Shown: piece by piece, positions 8,964 to 17,417 of the stretch
Position numbering within the stretch: position 1 is the first letter of the stretch
Layout of the letters: every line of letters begins with the position of its first letter
Assembly (NCBI GenBank): GCA_001940995.1
Contig: MSHC01000019.1
Span: 11,930-67,981 of the forward strand
Direction: 5' to 3'
DNA length: 56,052 nucleotides
From: Ruminococcus sp. Phil15
GTDB lineage: Bacteria > Bacillota > Clostridia > Oscillospirales > Ruminococcaceae
Translations under genes and position numbers: made by a program
The notes under the pieces: model-generated
Told to the model about the DNA's origin: nothing
Database searches by the model: none
What the model saw: only the letters and a program-made list of their open reading frames with translations

Positions 8964-10415
8964 CTATTTCAATACATTCAGATACTCTATTTCAGGGTCC
9001 TCGGGTCCCGTCATTGAACAGCCCTTTTCCTTGGCGTAGCTTATGTAGTTGAGTATGTCTTTTGTTATCTTTTCGCCCGGTGCAAGAATAGGGATTCCGG
9101 GAGGGTAGCACATTACAAATTCGCTGCACACCATACCTTCCGTTTCCATGATAGGCAGGCTTGTTTTGTCTGCGTAGAACGACTCCTGCGGCGACGCTAT
9201 TACCTGCGGCGGAATGTATTCCTGCGATAGCATACCCGTTTTGTCACGCTGGTGAAGCCTGCGTATCTCGGCAAGCGCACTAACAAGCCGTTCGACCTCG
9301 CTCATTCTGTCGCCGATCGAGAGATATGCGAGGATGTTTCCGATGTCGCCAAACTCAATCTGAATGTCGTAGTCGTCACGCAAAAGGTCGTAAACCTCGA
9401 TGCCTGCGAGACCTATGTCAAGAGTGTGAACACTGAGCTTGACAGGGTCAAAGTCGAACACAGAATCGCCGTTTATCATCTCCCTGCCGAATGCGTAGTA
9501 ACCGCCGATAGAGTTTATCTCGTCCCTTGCATACTCCGCAATCCTGCTTACCTGAGAAAATATCTCCTCGCCCCGAAGTGCGAGATTACGCCTTGAAATG
9601 TCAAGACTGCTCATAAGGAGATAGCTTCCCGAGGTAGTCTGCGTCAGGTTTATGATCTGCCTTACATAGCCTGCATTGACGTTCGGTCCCGCAAGCAGAA
9701 AGCTGGACTGCGTAAGGCTTCCTCCGCTCTTGTGCATTGAAACAGCCGCCATATCTGCGCCTGCCTCCATAGCCGAAACAGGGAAATTTTTGCCGAAATA
9801 GAAGTGCGTGCCATGCGCTTCGTCGGCAAGACAAAGCATTCCGTGCGAGTGCGCAAGTCTCACTATCTCTCTAAGGTCGGAGCATACGCCGTAGTAGGTA
9901 GGGTTGTTCACAAGTATCGCAACTGCGTCAGGATGCTCGTTTATTGCCTTTTCGACCTGCTCACGCTTCATGCCGAGAGAAATACCCAGCCGGCGGTCAA
10001 CCTCCGGATTTACATATACAGGCACAGCTCCGCAAAGTATCAGAGCGTTGATGACGCTTCTGTGGACGTTTCGTGGCAGAATAATCTTGTCGCCCCTCTT
10101 GCAGGCTGTCAGCACCATGCTCTGCACCGAGCTTGTCGTTCCGCCAACCATGAGAAATGCCTCTGCCGCCCCGAAAGCCTGTGCCGCAAGCTGTTCCGCT
10201 TCTCTGATTACCGAAACAGGGTGACAGAGATTGTCAAGAGGTTTCATACTGTTTACGTCGATTGACACGCATCTCTGTCCTAAAAATTCCGTAAGCTCAG
10301 GATTGCCCCTGCCCCTCTTGTGTCCTGGAACATCGAAAGGCACGACCCTCATCTGACGGAATTTTTCAAGCGCCTCGTGGATAGGCGCGCGGTTCTGGTC
10401 CAAAATAACGCTCAT
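8964..10415 (-). CDS. speA: Orn/Lys/Arg decarboxylase, probably arginine decarboxylase
   Basis: A 483-residue fold-type I PLP decarboxylase. The N-terminus shows VPFDVPGHKRGRG, a substrate-binding feature of the family. The PLP lysine is K229 in AVSMHKSGGSLTQSS, with LADEAHGTHF supplying the aspartate that contacts the cofactor. The C-terminal PPGIPILAPGE motif is typical of the Orn/Lys/Arg decarboxylase C-domain. The short length, lacking the wing domain of E. coli enzymes, is usual in Firmicutes. Agmatinase in the same operon argues for arginine as substrate. AAAGGAAG precedes the ATG. Upstream lies a ~550-nt structured leader region. Confidence 0.9.
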   Translation of the reverse strand: MSVILDQNRAPIHEALEKFRQMRVVPFDVPGHKRGRGNPELTEFLGQRCVSIDVNSMKPLDNLCHPVSVIREAEQLAAQAFGAAEAFLMVGGTTSSVQSMVLTACKRGDKIILPRNVHRSVINALILCGAVPVYVNPEVDRRLGISLGMKREQVEKAINEHPDAVAILVNNPTYYGVCSDLREIVRLAHSHGMLCLADEAHGTHFYFGKNFPVSAMEAGADMAAVSMHKSGGSLTQSSFLLAGPNVNAGYVRQIINLTQTTSGSYLLMSSLDISRRNLALRGEEIFSQVSRIAEYARDEINSIGGYYAFGREMINGDSVFDFDPVKLSVHTLDIGLAGIEVYDLLRDDYDIQIEFGDIGNILAYLSIGDRMSEVERLVSALAEIRRLHQRDKTGMLSQEYIPPQVIASPQESFYADKTSLPIMETEGMVCSEFVMCYPPGIPILAPGEKITKDILNYISYAKEKGCSMTGPEDPEIEYLNVLK

Positions 10416-10467
10416 AAATATCTTCCTTTGTATTGTAGTAAGTAGGTGAACTCGGCTGTATAATTTG

Positions 10468-10496
10468 GCTTTCTTCTCTTTTAAAGAGAAGAAAGC
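10468..10496 (-). promoter_or_regulatory. Perfect 13-bp hairpin in the speA 5' region
   Basis: GCTTTCTTCTCTT and AAGAGAAGAAAGC are perfect inverted repeats separated by three bases, about 50 nt upstream of the speA start. No T tract follows in the minus direction, so it is not a normal terminator. It could stabilise or process the speA mRNA 5' end. Confidence 0.55.
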
Positions 10497-10605
10497 TCGG
10501 AAAAGAAGAGAACGATTTTATTTCTCTTGCCCGAAAATATCGAGAATATTTGTTGGGCAAGGCTACCGCAACGCCCACTCCTTTAGAGGGTAAATCAAAA
10601 TATAT

Positions 10606-10642
10606 TAAAAAACGCAAGCAATGCCAAAAGCACAGCTTGCGT
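10606..10642 (-). terminator. Intrinsic terminator of the ncRNA/speA leader
   Basis: On the minus strand ACGCAAGC pairs with GCTTGCGT (10612-10619 with 10635-10642) and is followed by a run of T residues. It lies ~190 nt before the speA start, so it either ends an independent RNA or works as an attenuator for the polyamine operon. Confidence 0.85.
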
Positions 10643-10963
10643 AAATTACTTTACTCTACTAGATGTCTGAGAGAAGCACCTCAAAAAGACAAAAAACAAG
10701 TAAGGAAATTTCGGGATTTGTCAGAGTCTATATAGCAATCACTTTTACTACTCTTATTGACCGTTTCACAAGTCTGCCCATAAGGCATATCTCGGTTATG
10801 AAGTAACCAACTTATAAAATTTGAGCTTCTAACTCAATCAATAATGTGGCGGCAAAGCCACCGATCGGCAGTGGACCCGGCTGTCCGTATGGCCTCTACT
10901 CCTCAAAGGAGTGGTCCTTATAATTGCTGGAAAAACTCTGATGTCCTTCCATACCGCTTACAA
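10606..10963 (-). ncRNA. Structured non-coding RNA of unknown class, ~360 nt
   Basis: The segment starts about seven bases after a consensus promoter, ends at an intrinsic terminator, and has no meaningful ORF. Consecutive hairpins are visible on the minus strand: ACTCC/GGAGT, GGAC/GTCC, GTGGC/GCCAC, TTGAG/CTCAA, GGTTA/TAACC and TGCC/GGCA. I found none of the diagnostic motifs of RNase P RNA, tmRNA, SRP RNA, T-box leaders, or lysine, cobalamin and manganese riboswitches. It could be a free-standing regulatory RNA or a leader controlling the speA operon 190 nt downstream. Class and function are unknown. Confidence 0.65.
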
Positions 10964-10969
10964 GTGTAA

Positions 10970-10998
10970 ATTATAGCGTATCTGAACGCATTTGTCAA
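10970..10998 (-). promoter_or_regulatory. Consensus sigma-70 promoter for the ncRNA
   Basis: On the minus strand TTGACA (10993-10998) and TATAAT (10970-10975) are both perfect and separated by exactly 17 bp. This is one of the strongest promoters in the window and implies abundant transcription of the RNA that follows. Confidence 0.9.
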
Positions 10999-11089
10999 TA
11001 CATTTTTTTATTTTTACCCCCTTTTCTTTTTGCAATTTATACATTATAATGGTACTAAGCAGAATTATACATAAAAAGGAGAAGTTTGT

Positions 11090-12358
11090 ATGCTGTCAAA
11101 AATCAAAAATCCGCCTATGGGCTGGAACAGCTGGGATTGCTACGGCGCAGCTGTCACAGAGGATACGGTGCGCAAGAACGCCGAGTATATGGCAAAGAAT
11201 TTAAAGCAGTACGGCTTTGAGTATATCGTAGTAGATATCCAGTGGTCTGAGCCGAACGCAAAAAGCCACGAGTATAACCCGTTCACCGACCTATGTATGG
11301 ACGGATATGGCAGGCTTATCCCTGCCGAAAACCGCTTTCCGTCGTCGGCAGGCGGAAAAGGCTTTGCTCCGCTTGCAGAGTTTGTCCACTCTCTTGGACT
11401 CAAATTCGGCATACACATAATGCGCGGCATACCAAGACAGGCCGTGCATAAGAACACGCCCGTTTTCGGCACGGACAAGACCGCAAGGCAGATTGCAAAA
11501 ACCGCAAGCATATGTCAGTGGAACACCGATATGTACGGCGTTGACCCTGCTAAAGACGGAGCAAAGGAATACTACGACAGCATCTTTTCGCTTTATGCAG
11601 AGTGGGGGATTGACTTTGTAAAGGTTGACGATATCTGTCGGGAGCTTCCGCACGAGGAAACAGAGCTTTGTATGCTCAGTCAGGCGCTCATGGACTGCGG
11701 CAGAGAAATGGTGCTGAGCCTGTCCCCCGGACCTGCGCTTCCCGAAAAGGCGGAGCTATATAAACAGGTTGCAAATATGTGGCGTATAACGGACGATTTC
11801 TGGGATAACTGGGAGTCGCTCTACGATATGTTCGGCAGGGCGCAAACGTGGTGCATACACGCAGGAGAAGGGCATTTTCCCGACGCAGATATGCTGCCTG
11901 TCGGCGCTTTGCTCTTAGATTACGGCAAGGACGGCTGGACAAAGTTTTCAAAAGACGAGCATAAGACAATGCTCACCCTCTGGTCCGTTATGCGTTCACC
12001 GCTTATCATAGGCGGAGATATGACGTATTTTGACGACTTCACGCTGTCGCTGTTTACAAACGCCGAAGCAATGGACGTTTCAAAGCAGTCAAGATATGCG
12101 CGCCCCGTTTTCAGACGTGAGATAGACGGAAACGAGATTATCGCCTGGAGAGCGTTAAGAAAGGACGGCGGAGGCTACCTTGCCCTGTTCAACGCAGGAG
12201 AAAACGATGCGTCGCTCAGCCTCTCGTTTGCAGACGTTCAGATAGAAAGCGATATAGCGTCTCTCCGTGAGCTTTGGACAGGCAGGCAGGAGGACAACGT
12301 ATCTTCGGTTAACTGCGAAATTCCTCCGCACGGCGCTTTGCTCTATTTCGTTGACTGA
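11090..12358 (+). CDS. GH27 alpha-galactosidase (melibiase)
   Basis: A 422-residue enzyme that should release alpha-1,6-galactose from galacto-oligosaccharides or galactomannan side chains. The N-terminus PPMGWNSWDCYG is the GH27 hallmark. The nucleophile is D180 in FVKVDDICR and the acid/base lies in WRITDDFWDNW (around D235). A C-terminal beta-sandwich with EIIAWRALRKDGGGYLALFN completes the family architecture. There is no signal peptide, so action is cytoplasmic. AAAAGGAG precedes the ATG, and a TATAAT at about 11045-11050 may be the -10 box. The GH26 mannanase gene follows 134 bp downstream, consistent with use of galactomannan oligosaccharides. Confidence 0.93.
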   Translation: MLSKIKNPPMGWNSWDCYGAAVTEDTVRKNAEYMAKNLKQYGFEYIVVDIQWSEPNAKSHEYNPFTDLCMDGYGRLIPAENRFPSSAGGKGFAPLAEFVHSLGLKFGIHIMRGIPRQAVHKNTPVFGTDKTARQIAKTASICQWNTDMYGVDPAKDGAKEYYDSIFSLYAEWGIDFVKVDDICRELPHEETELCMLSQALMDCGREMVLSLSPGPALPEKAELYKQVANMWRITDDFWDNWESLYDMFGRAQTWCIHAGEGHFPDADMLPVGALLLDYGKDGWTKFSKDEHKTMLTLWSVMRSPLIIGGDMTYFDDFTLSLFTNAEAMDVSKQSRYARPVFRREIDGNEIIAWRALRKDGGGYLALFNAGENDASLSLSFADVQIESDIASLRELWTGRQEDNVSSVNCEIPPHGALLYFVD

Positions 12359-12492
12359 AATGCAGATATGTAACAGCTCTGATGCCCTGCGAGCAGGTCT
12401 TAGGCTCTTATATGGTCAGCCTTGAGCGAAAATAATCATCGAATAATTTCCCGTGACAAACCTGTATTATAAACAGATAAGGAGAATTTGCT

Positions 12493-13476
12493 ATGACAGA
12501 AAGGCACGGCGCTTCAAAGCGCTGTATACCGACAAACAAAAACGCCCTGCCATGCGTTAAAAACGTTATGAGATACCTGTCCGAGATTTCCTTCAAAAAG
12601 GTTGTTTTAGGTCAGCATACCCAGAGCCGTGGACAGGAGGAGCTTTCCTACATAAAATCGGTCACAGGCAAGCTGCCTGCGCTGGTCGGCTTCGAGCTTT
12701 TGTCGTATTCCCCGAACATCAACTATTTGGATACGGACGAGGAATGTATGAAGGAGGTTTCCGACAATTACGGAACGCTTCGCAATGCGTGGGAGTGGGC
12801 AGATAAGAAAGGACTCATAACATTTACATGGCACTGGTTTTCGCCGCTCGGCGGACGCTCAAAGTCCTTTTTCTCAAAATTCACCGACTTTGATTCGGTG
12901 AAAGCGTCCGAGCAGGGTACTGAAGAATATAACGCAATGCTCTCGGATATCGACTGTATGGCAGGACTTCTAAGACCGTTTTGCGATGCGCAGATTCCGA
13001 TACTGTGGCGGCCTTTCCACGAAGGGGAGGGCGACTGGTTCTGGTGGAGCGCAGGCGGAAAAGAAAACCTCAAGAAGCTGTGGCGGATACTTTACGACAG
13101 AATGACATATCACCACAAGCTTAATAATCTTATCTGGGTGTGGAATTCGCCTGCCGCCGACGGATATCCCGGCGATGACACAGTAGATATCATTTCAAGA
13201 GATATGTACCCTCCCGCACATGAGCATACAAGTCGCAAAGAGTCCTATGACGAGCTTATCAAAATTACTGACACCCCGAAAATAGCGCTTATCGGTGAAA
13301 CAGGAACGCTTCCGTCGCCCGAAAAAATCGTCGCAGAGGGCGCAGGTTGGGCAAGCTTTATGACATGGTCGCACGAATGGTGTATGTCGGAAAAATACAC
13401 CGACAACGCCGCCCTAAAGGCAATATACGACAGCGAATATTCCGTTGCGAAGGACAATTTGCCTAAGCTTTACTAA
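12493..13476 (+). CDS. GH26 beta-mannanase family protein
   Basis: A 327-residue (beta/alpha)8 enzyme of clan GH-A, expected to hydrolyse beta-1,4-mannan or manno-oligosaccharides. The GH26 signature WRPFHEGEGDWFWW contains the acid/base E177; the nucleophile is E269 in LIGETG, and WVWNSP lies between. VVLGQHTQSRG near the N-terminus matches the first barrel strand of family members. There is no signal peptide or binding module, so it probably works inside the cell on imported mannosides. AAGGAG precedes the ATG. It lies downstream of the alpha-galactosidase gene in the same direction. Confidence 0.92.
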   Translation: MTERHGASKRCIPTNKNALPCVKNVMRYLSEISFKKVVLGQHTQSRGQEELSYIKSVTGKLPALVGFELLSYSPNINYLDTDEECMKEVSDNYGTLRNAWEWADKKGLITFTWHWFSPLGGRSKSFFSKFTDFDSVKASEQGTEEYNAMLSDIDCMAGLLRPFCDAQIPILWRPFHEGEGDWFWWSAGGKENLKKLWRILYDRMTYHHKLNNLIWVWNSPAADGYPGDDTVDIISRDMYPPAHEHTSRKESYDELIKITDTPKIALIGETGTLPSPEKIVAEGAGWASFMTWSHEWCMSEKYTDNAALKAIYDSEYSVAKDNLPKLY

Positions 13477-13533
13477 TATTTTAATATGGCATATGTACAA
13501 ATCACCTCCGTGCTTTTTGTAGATAATGGGGGT

Positions 13534-13562
13534 TGATTTGGCTTTCAAAAAATGGTATAATT
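13534..13562 (+). promoter_or_regulatory. Sigma-70 type promoter for the transglutaminase-like gene
   Basis: TTGATT is separated by 17 bp from a perfect TATAAT ending near 13562. The leader to the ATG at 13625 is about 55 nt. Confidence 0.7.
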
Positions 13563-13624
13563 ACTGTGTATAGAAAAATAAACCGTTCAGATTAGATAAA
13601 GACAACCTGAAAGGACGTATAATA

Positions 13625-15178
13625 ATGTTGAAACGAGCAATTTCAATTCTCCTTAGCCTTGCTATGGCCGTTTCTGTGGCGGTAGAGGGCTTTGCGGCAG
13701 AATCAGACGCAGGCACGGAAAAGCCGGACGCTGTAACAGCTTCTGAGTCTGCACCTACAAAAATTGACACAAGCAAGATAACAATTTCGGGCGTTTCGGA
13801 CGTGGCGTTCGGACACGGCTCTCCAAGCGTTTCAGTCCTATACGCAGGACAGGCTCTCGTTCAGGGCAGAGATTTTGTCGTGGGCAGCGCCTCGTCAAGA
13901 ATAGGCGAGGTTACGTCAAGCATCGAATTTATCGGCAGCTACAGCGGAAGCATGAAGAATGCCGTAAAGTATACTATTCTTCTTTGCAACGACGCACCCG
14001 AAGCTTCAAAGGTCAAGCATGACCTGACCGCAGACAGGCAGGAGATTTACCGCTACAATTCTTCATCAAAGGATATCCTGCTGGACGAGCTTCAAGGCTG
14101 TCCGTATCATTTTGCGAGCGAAACGATTCCGATGAGTTCTTATATATCCAAGGTGCAGAGCCAGATGTATGAGATTACCGATAACAGCTATTACGGAAAC
14201 GCCGCATCAAGCGCCGAGATAAAGAAGCTCACAGCGCCTAATGTCAGCGTAAGAAAGCGTTCCTCAAGGGGTTGTAATATTACATGGCAGGCGGACAAGA
14301 ATTTCTCAGGCTACAAGCTTTACAGAAGCGAAGACGGCGGCAAGTACGAGCTGCTCGCTACAATTACAGACGGCAGTCTTGAATACGACGATAAGACCGC
14401 CGAAGCAGGAAAGAGCTATGCGTATAAGCTTGAGGGACTTTTGTCGCTCGGCGGCAGGATTATAGATTCCGAGATGGGCAAGGAAACGAAAATCGACCTT
14501 CCCGAACCGCCTAAGGAAGAGCCTCCAAAGAAGGAGGAGAAGCCTGAGAACAATACGGGCAGCTCGGATAACGGCGGAAGCGGCAATACGGACAGCGGAA
14601 ATAATGACGGTTCAAGCGGTTCAAGCGGAGGAAGCGGCTCAAGCGGCGGCACTTCCGGAGGAACATCGGGCGGTTCTGCAAAGTATAAAATCCCCGTATA
14701 TGATGCACAGGGCAATACAACTGAGTACGACTGGACCTATACCGTTTCTGCTTCCGATATCAAAATTATTGAAGACTTTATCAAAGAGCATAATCTTAGC
14801 AGTATGTCTGATATGGAAGCTCTTGAATACACAATCACCTGGATAAACGAGAATGTCACATATGACACAGATTATTCTCACGTTACATCGTCATGGGTTG
14901 AGTCTGTTTTCGTTAATAAGTACGGTCAGTGCTTGCAGTACAACGGAGCTATGGCTGTAATGTACGCATATTACGGATATGACACAGCAGTTATAAAAGG
15001 CTACCGCTGCAACAGCGCTGGTACAAGCAAGTGGCAGCATTTCTGGACAGAGGTCTATATCGACGGAGTGACATACGTTTCCGAAAGCGGAAACTATAAG
15101 AAGTACGGCTACTGGATGTACTTCCTTACTCCGTATGACCGGACGTCAGGCTTTATGAAGAACAACAAGGTTTTGTAA
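13625..15178 (+). CDS. Secreted transglutaminase-like (cysteine protease fold) protein
   Basis: A 517-residue exported protein. A Sec signal peptide (residues 1-25, ending near GFAA) is followed by a beta-rich region, then a fibronectin III-like domain (~210-290, with ITWQADKNFSGYKLYRSEDGG). Next comes a linker of Pro/Lys/Glu and then Gly/Ser repeats (~295-355). The C-terminal domain is transglutaminase-like, with C436 in KYGQCLQYNG, H472 in KWQHFWTEVYIDG and an acidic residue in YVSESGN. Such proteins act as surface proteases or amide cross-linkers; the substrate is unknown. No sortase motif or membrane anchor is present. The acidic third residue is not the usual Asp, so catalytic competence is likely but unproven. 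Confidence 0.85.
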   Translation: MLKRAISILLSLAMAVSVAVEGFAAESDAGTEKPDAVTASESAPTKIDTSKITISGVSDVAFGHGSPSVSVLYAGQALVQGRDFVVGSASSRIGEVTSSIEFIGSYSGSMKNAVKYTILLCNDAPEASKVKHDLTADRQEIYRYNSSSKDILLDELQGCPYHFASETIPMSSYISKVQSQMYEITDNSYYGNAASSAEIKKLTAPNVSVRKRSSRGCNITWQADKNFSGYKLYRSEDGGKYELLATITDGSLEYDDKTAEAGKSYAYKLEGLLSLGGRIIDSEMGKETKIDLPEPPKEEPPKKEEKPENNTGSSDNGGSGNTDSGNNDGSSGSSGGSGSSGGTSGGTSGGSAKYKIPVYDAQGNTTEYDWTYTVSASDIKIIEDFIKEHNLSSMSDMEALEYTITWINENVTYDTDYSHVTSSWVESVFVNKYGQCLQYNGAMAVMYAYYGYDTAVIKGYRCNSAGTSKWQHFWTEVYIDGVTYVSESGNYKKYGYWMYFLTPYDRTSGFMKNNKVL

Positions 15179-15296
15179 TATAGCGTTTTCCGAACAAAAT
15201 AGTGATTATGCCAACTCCGAGAGGGGTGGGCTTTTGCTGTGTTATTGCTTTGTAGCCTTTTGTTTCGGCTCTGTCACTACTTGTAAAATTACCGAA

Positions 15297-15325
15297 ACTG
15301 TGATACAATTACTATATATAGAGAA
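15297..15325 (+). promoter_or_regulatory. Promoter for the CHASE2/FecR operon
   Basis: TTGTAA is followed after 17 bp by TACAAT, just before the GTG proposed as the CHASE2 start. If used, the leader is very short and the TTG candidate start at 15234 would lie upstream of transcription. Position is approximate to a few bases. Confidence 0.5.
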
Positions 15326-15329
15326 AGGG

Positions 15330-17417
15330 GTGAGCCGTATAGAAAAGTTAAAAAAGAGCGGACGGACGCTTTTTACTGCGATTGCGTCGCTTCTGTTTGC
15401 GGCGGCGGTTTTCTGCGGAACATATTTTGAATGGCTCGCTTACCCCGAACAGCTTGCGCAGGACTTGGTGTACAAAAGCCGCAAGCCGCTTAACAACGAT
15501 ATTAAAATCATAGGCATCGACGATTACTCTATCGCACAGCTCGGCGACTATGCAAACTGGTCAAGACAGCTGTACGCCGACCTGCTTAATATCCTTTACA
15601 GCGGCGAAACAGACCCCGCACTCGTCGCATTCGATGTACTCTTTACCTTTGAAAGAGACGAGAAGGGCGACAAAGCGTTTGCCGAGGCCTGCAAGGACAA
15701 GAACATAATTTTAGCGTCACAGCTGGGTCTGGGACATTTTTCCTCGTTCAGCTTAGACGGCGATAAGGTCATCTCGCATACCGACCCTATACTTGCGTAT
15801 GACGAGCTTGCAAAGAATACGGATACGGGCTATGTGGATATGATTATCGACGGCGACGGCTTTGTGCGGCATTCGATTCTGGAGGTCGGCACCAAAAAGG
15901 GTACATACAACAGCTTTGCATACAAGATTGCCGAAACCTTTGCGGAAGAAAACGGCGAAACGCTGAAAGAGCCTAAGCTTGACGCAGTCGGCTCAATACT
16001 TATAAATTTCGTTGCACCTCCGGGAAGCTACGAATATATCCCCCTTGCAGACGTCCTGTCGGGCGAAGTCCCTGCGAGCGTGTTTGAAGGCTCTGCCGTG
16101 CTTGTCGGAAGCTACGCCGACGGAATGATGGACTCATATAACGTTTCCGTTGACAGAAGAACAAGAATGTATGGCATTGAAGTCAACGCAAACATTACCC
16201 AGACTCTCCTAACAGGCGACTACTTCACCCATGCGCCGCTTCTGGTTGTCGCAATCGCAAACGGCATGCTTTCGGGTCTGCTTCTCTTTGCCACCGGCAG
16301 GAAAAAGGTGTCAGTCTTGTCAGCCTGCTCTGTTTTTGCTGTGCTTGCTCATATTGCGCTATGCTATTTCCTGTGGCAAAACGGAATACTGTGGTATATT
16401 ACATACTTTATCGTTTCTGTACTGCTCGTGTTTGTGGTAAACCTCATACAGAAATATGTGCTTGAAAGGATACAAAAGGAGAAAGAGCTTAAAGCGCTTC
16501 TCTATTCTATGGCGGAGGCAATGACCGAGGCAATCGACCAGCGCACGCCTTATAACGCAAGCCACACCCGTAAGGTTTCTCAGTACAGCGTGCAGCTTGC
16601 GGAGTATGTAAACTCACAGCACAGAAAGAAACGCACGAAAATCCATCTCACCAAGAATGAACTCGACCAGCTGAGGCTCGCTTCTCTCCTGCACGACGTA
16701 GGCAAAATGAGCGTGCCGAAAAACGTCCTCGATAAGCCTACAAGGCTCGGAGGATATCTTAACGATATACTTAACCGCTTTGAAAAGCTTGAGCTTATGA
16801 TAAAGCTTGACGCAGAAAAGGGCGATATAGAAAGAGCCGAGGCGGACGGGAAGCTTTCGTATATAGCAGACGCAAGAGAGTTTATTGTCGCACTCGATAA
16901 AAAGGAATGGCTCTCCGATGAAGAAAAGGGAAAAATAACCGAGCTTGAAAAAGCAAGCTATACCTGCCCCGACGGCAGAGAAATCCAGCTTCTTAACGAA
17001 ACCGAGCTGAAATGCCTGCGCATACAAAAAGGAACTCTCACCGCAGAGGAAATGGAGCTTGTCCATAAGCACGCAGTCTATACAGACGGAATTTTGCAGA
17101 GGATTCGCTTCGGCAAGAATTATCAAAGGGTAAGAAAAATAGCATCGTCACACCACGAATTGCTCGACGGAAAGGGCTACCCGAATAAAATGCAGGGCGA
17201 CGAGATCGACATTCCGACAAGAATACTTACAATATGCGACGTCTATGATGCGCTTACCGCTGACGACAGACCGTATAAGAAGGCAAAGACCGTCGAACAG
17301 AGCCTTAAAATCTTAGGCTTTATGGCAAAGGACGGACAGATAGACAATGAGCTTTACAGCTTTGCAGTTGAGCTTTGGGGCGGAAAAGAAAATACACCGC
17401 AAGGAGGAAACTCATAA
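15330..17417 (+). CDS. CHASE2 sensor / HD-GYP domain signalling protein
   Basis: A membrane receptor predicted to degrade cyclic dinucleotides in response to an external signal. From the GTG at 15330 there are ~695 residues: an N-terminal membrane segment, an extracytoplasmic CHASE2 domain (~35-300, with DDYSIAQLGDYANWSRQ), three membrane helices (~305-390), a short coil and a C-terminal HD-GYP region. The metal site reads LLHDVGK (H455, D456); the later half has SSHHELLDGKGYP (GYP at 616-618) and DVYDALTADDRPYKKA. A long charged insertion (~480-580) splits the HD and GYP halves. A TTG at 15234 behind GAGGGGTGG is an alternative start, but it would put an odd extra segment before the first membrane helix. 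The stop overlaps the next ATG. Confidence 0.85.
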   Translation: MSRIEKLKKSGRTLFTAIASLLFAAAVFCGTYFEWLAYPEQLAQDLVYKSRKPLNNDIKIIGIDDYSIAQLGDYANWSRQLYADLLNILYSGETDPALVAFDVLFTFERDEKGDKAFAEACKDKNIILASQLGLGHFSSFSLDGDKVISHTDPILAYDELAKNTDTGYVDMIIDGDGFVRHSILEVGTKKGTYNSFAYKIAETFAEENGETLKEPKLDAVGSILINFVAPPGSYEYIPLADVLSGEVPASVFEGSAVLVGSYADGMMDSYNVSVDRRTRMYGIEVNANITQTLLTGDYFTHAPLLVVAIANGMLSGLLLFATGRKKVSVLSACSVFAVLAHIALCYFLWQNGILWYITYFIVSVLLVFVVNLIQKYVLERIQKEKELKALLYSMAEAMTEAIDQRTPYNASHTRKVSQYSVQLAEYVNSQHRKKRTKIHLTKNELDQLRLASLLHDVGKMSVPKNVLDKPTRLGGYLNDILNRFEKLELMIKLDAEKGDIERAEADGKLSYIADAREFIVALDKKEWLSDEEKGKITELEKASYTCPDGREIQLLNETELKCLRIQKGTLTAEEMELVHKHAVYTDGILQRIRFGKNYQRVRKIASSHHELLDGKGYPNKMQGDEIDIPTRILTICDVYDALTADDRPYKKAKTVEQSLKILGFMAKDGQIDNELYSFAVELWGGKENTPQGGNS

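Noticed and set aside
10605-10970. RNase P RNA, tmRNA, SRP RNA, T-box or lysine/cobalamin riboswitch as identity of the RNA
   Set aside because: The diagnostic motifs (P4 core, tRNA-like end, GGAAG/AGCAG loop, T-box bulge, B12 box and lysine-riboswitch core) are not found on the minus strand.
14550-14670. Gly/Ser codon repeats in the transglutaminase-like gene as a DNA repeat locus
   Set aside because: They encode a flexible protein linker in frame; there is no separate repeat structure.
15234-15329. TTG start giving a longer CHASE2 protein
   Set aside because: A GAGGGGTGG site makes it possible, but the extra segment is cysteine-rich and unlike the family, and the likely promoter lies downstream of it.
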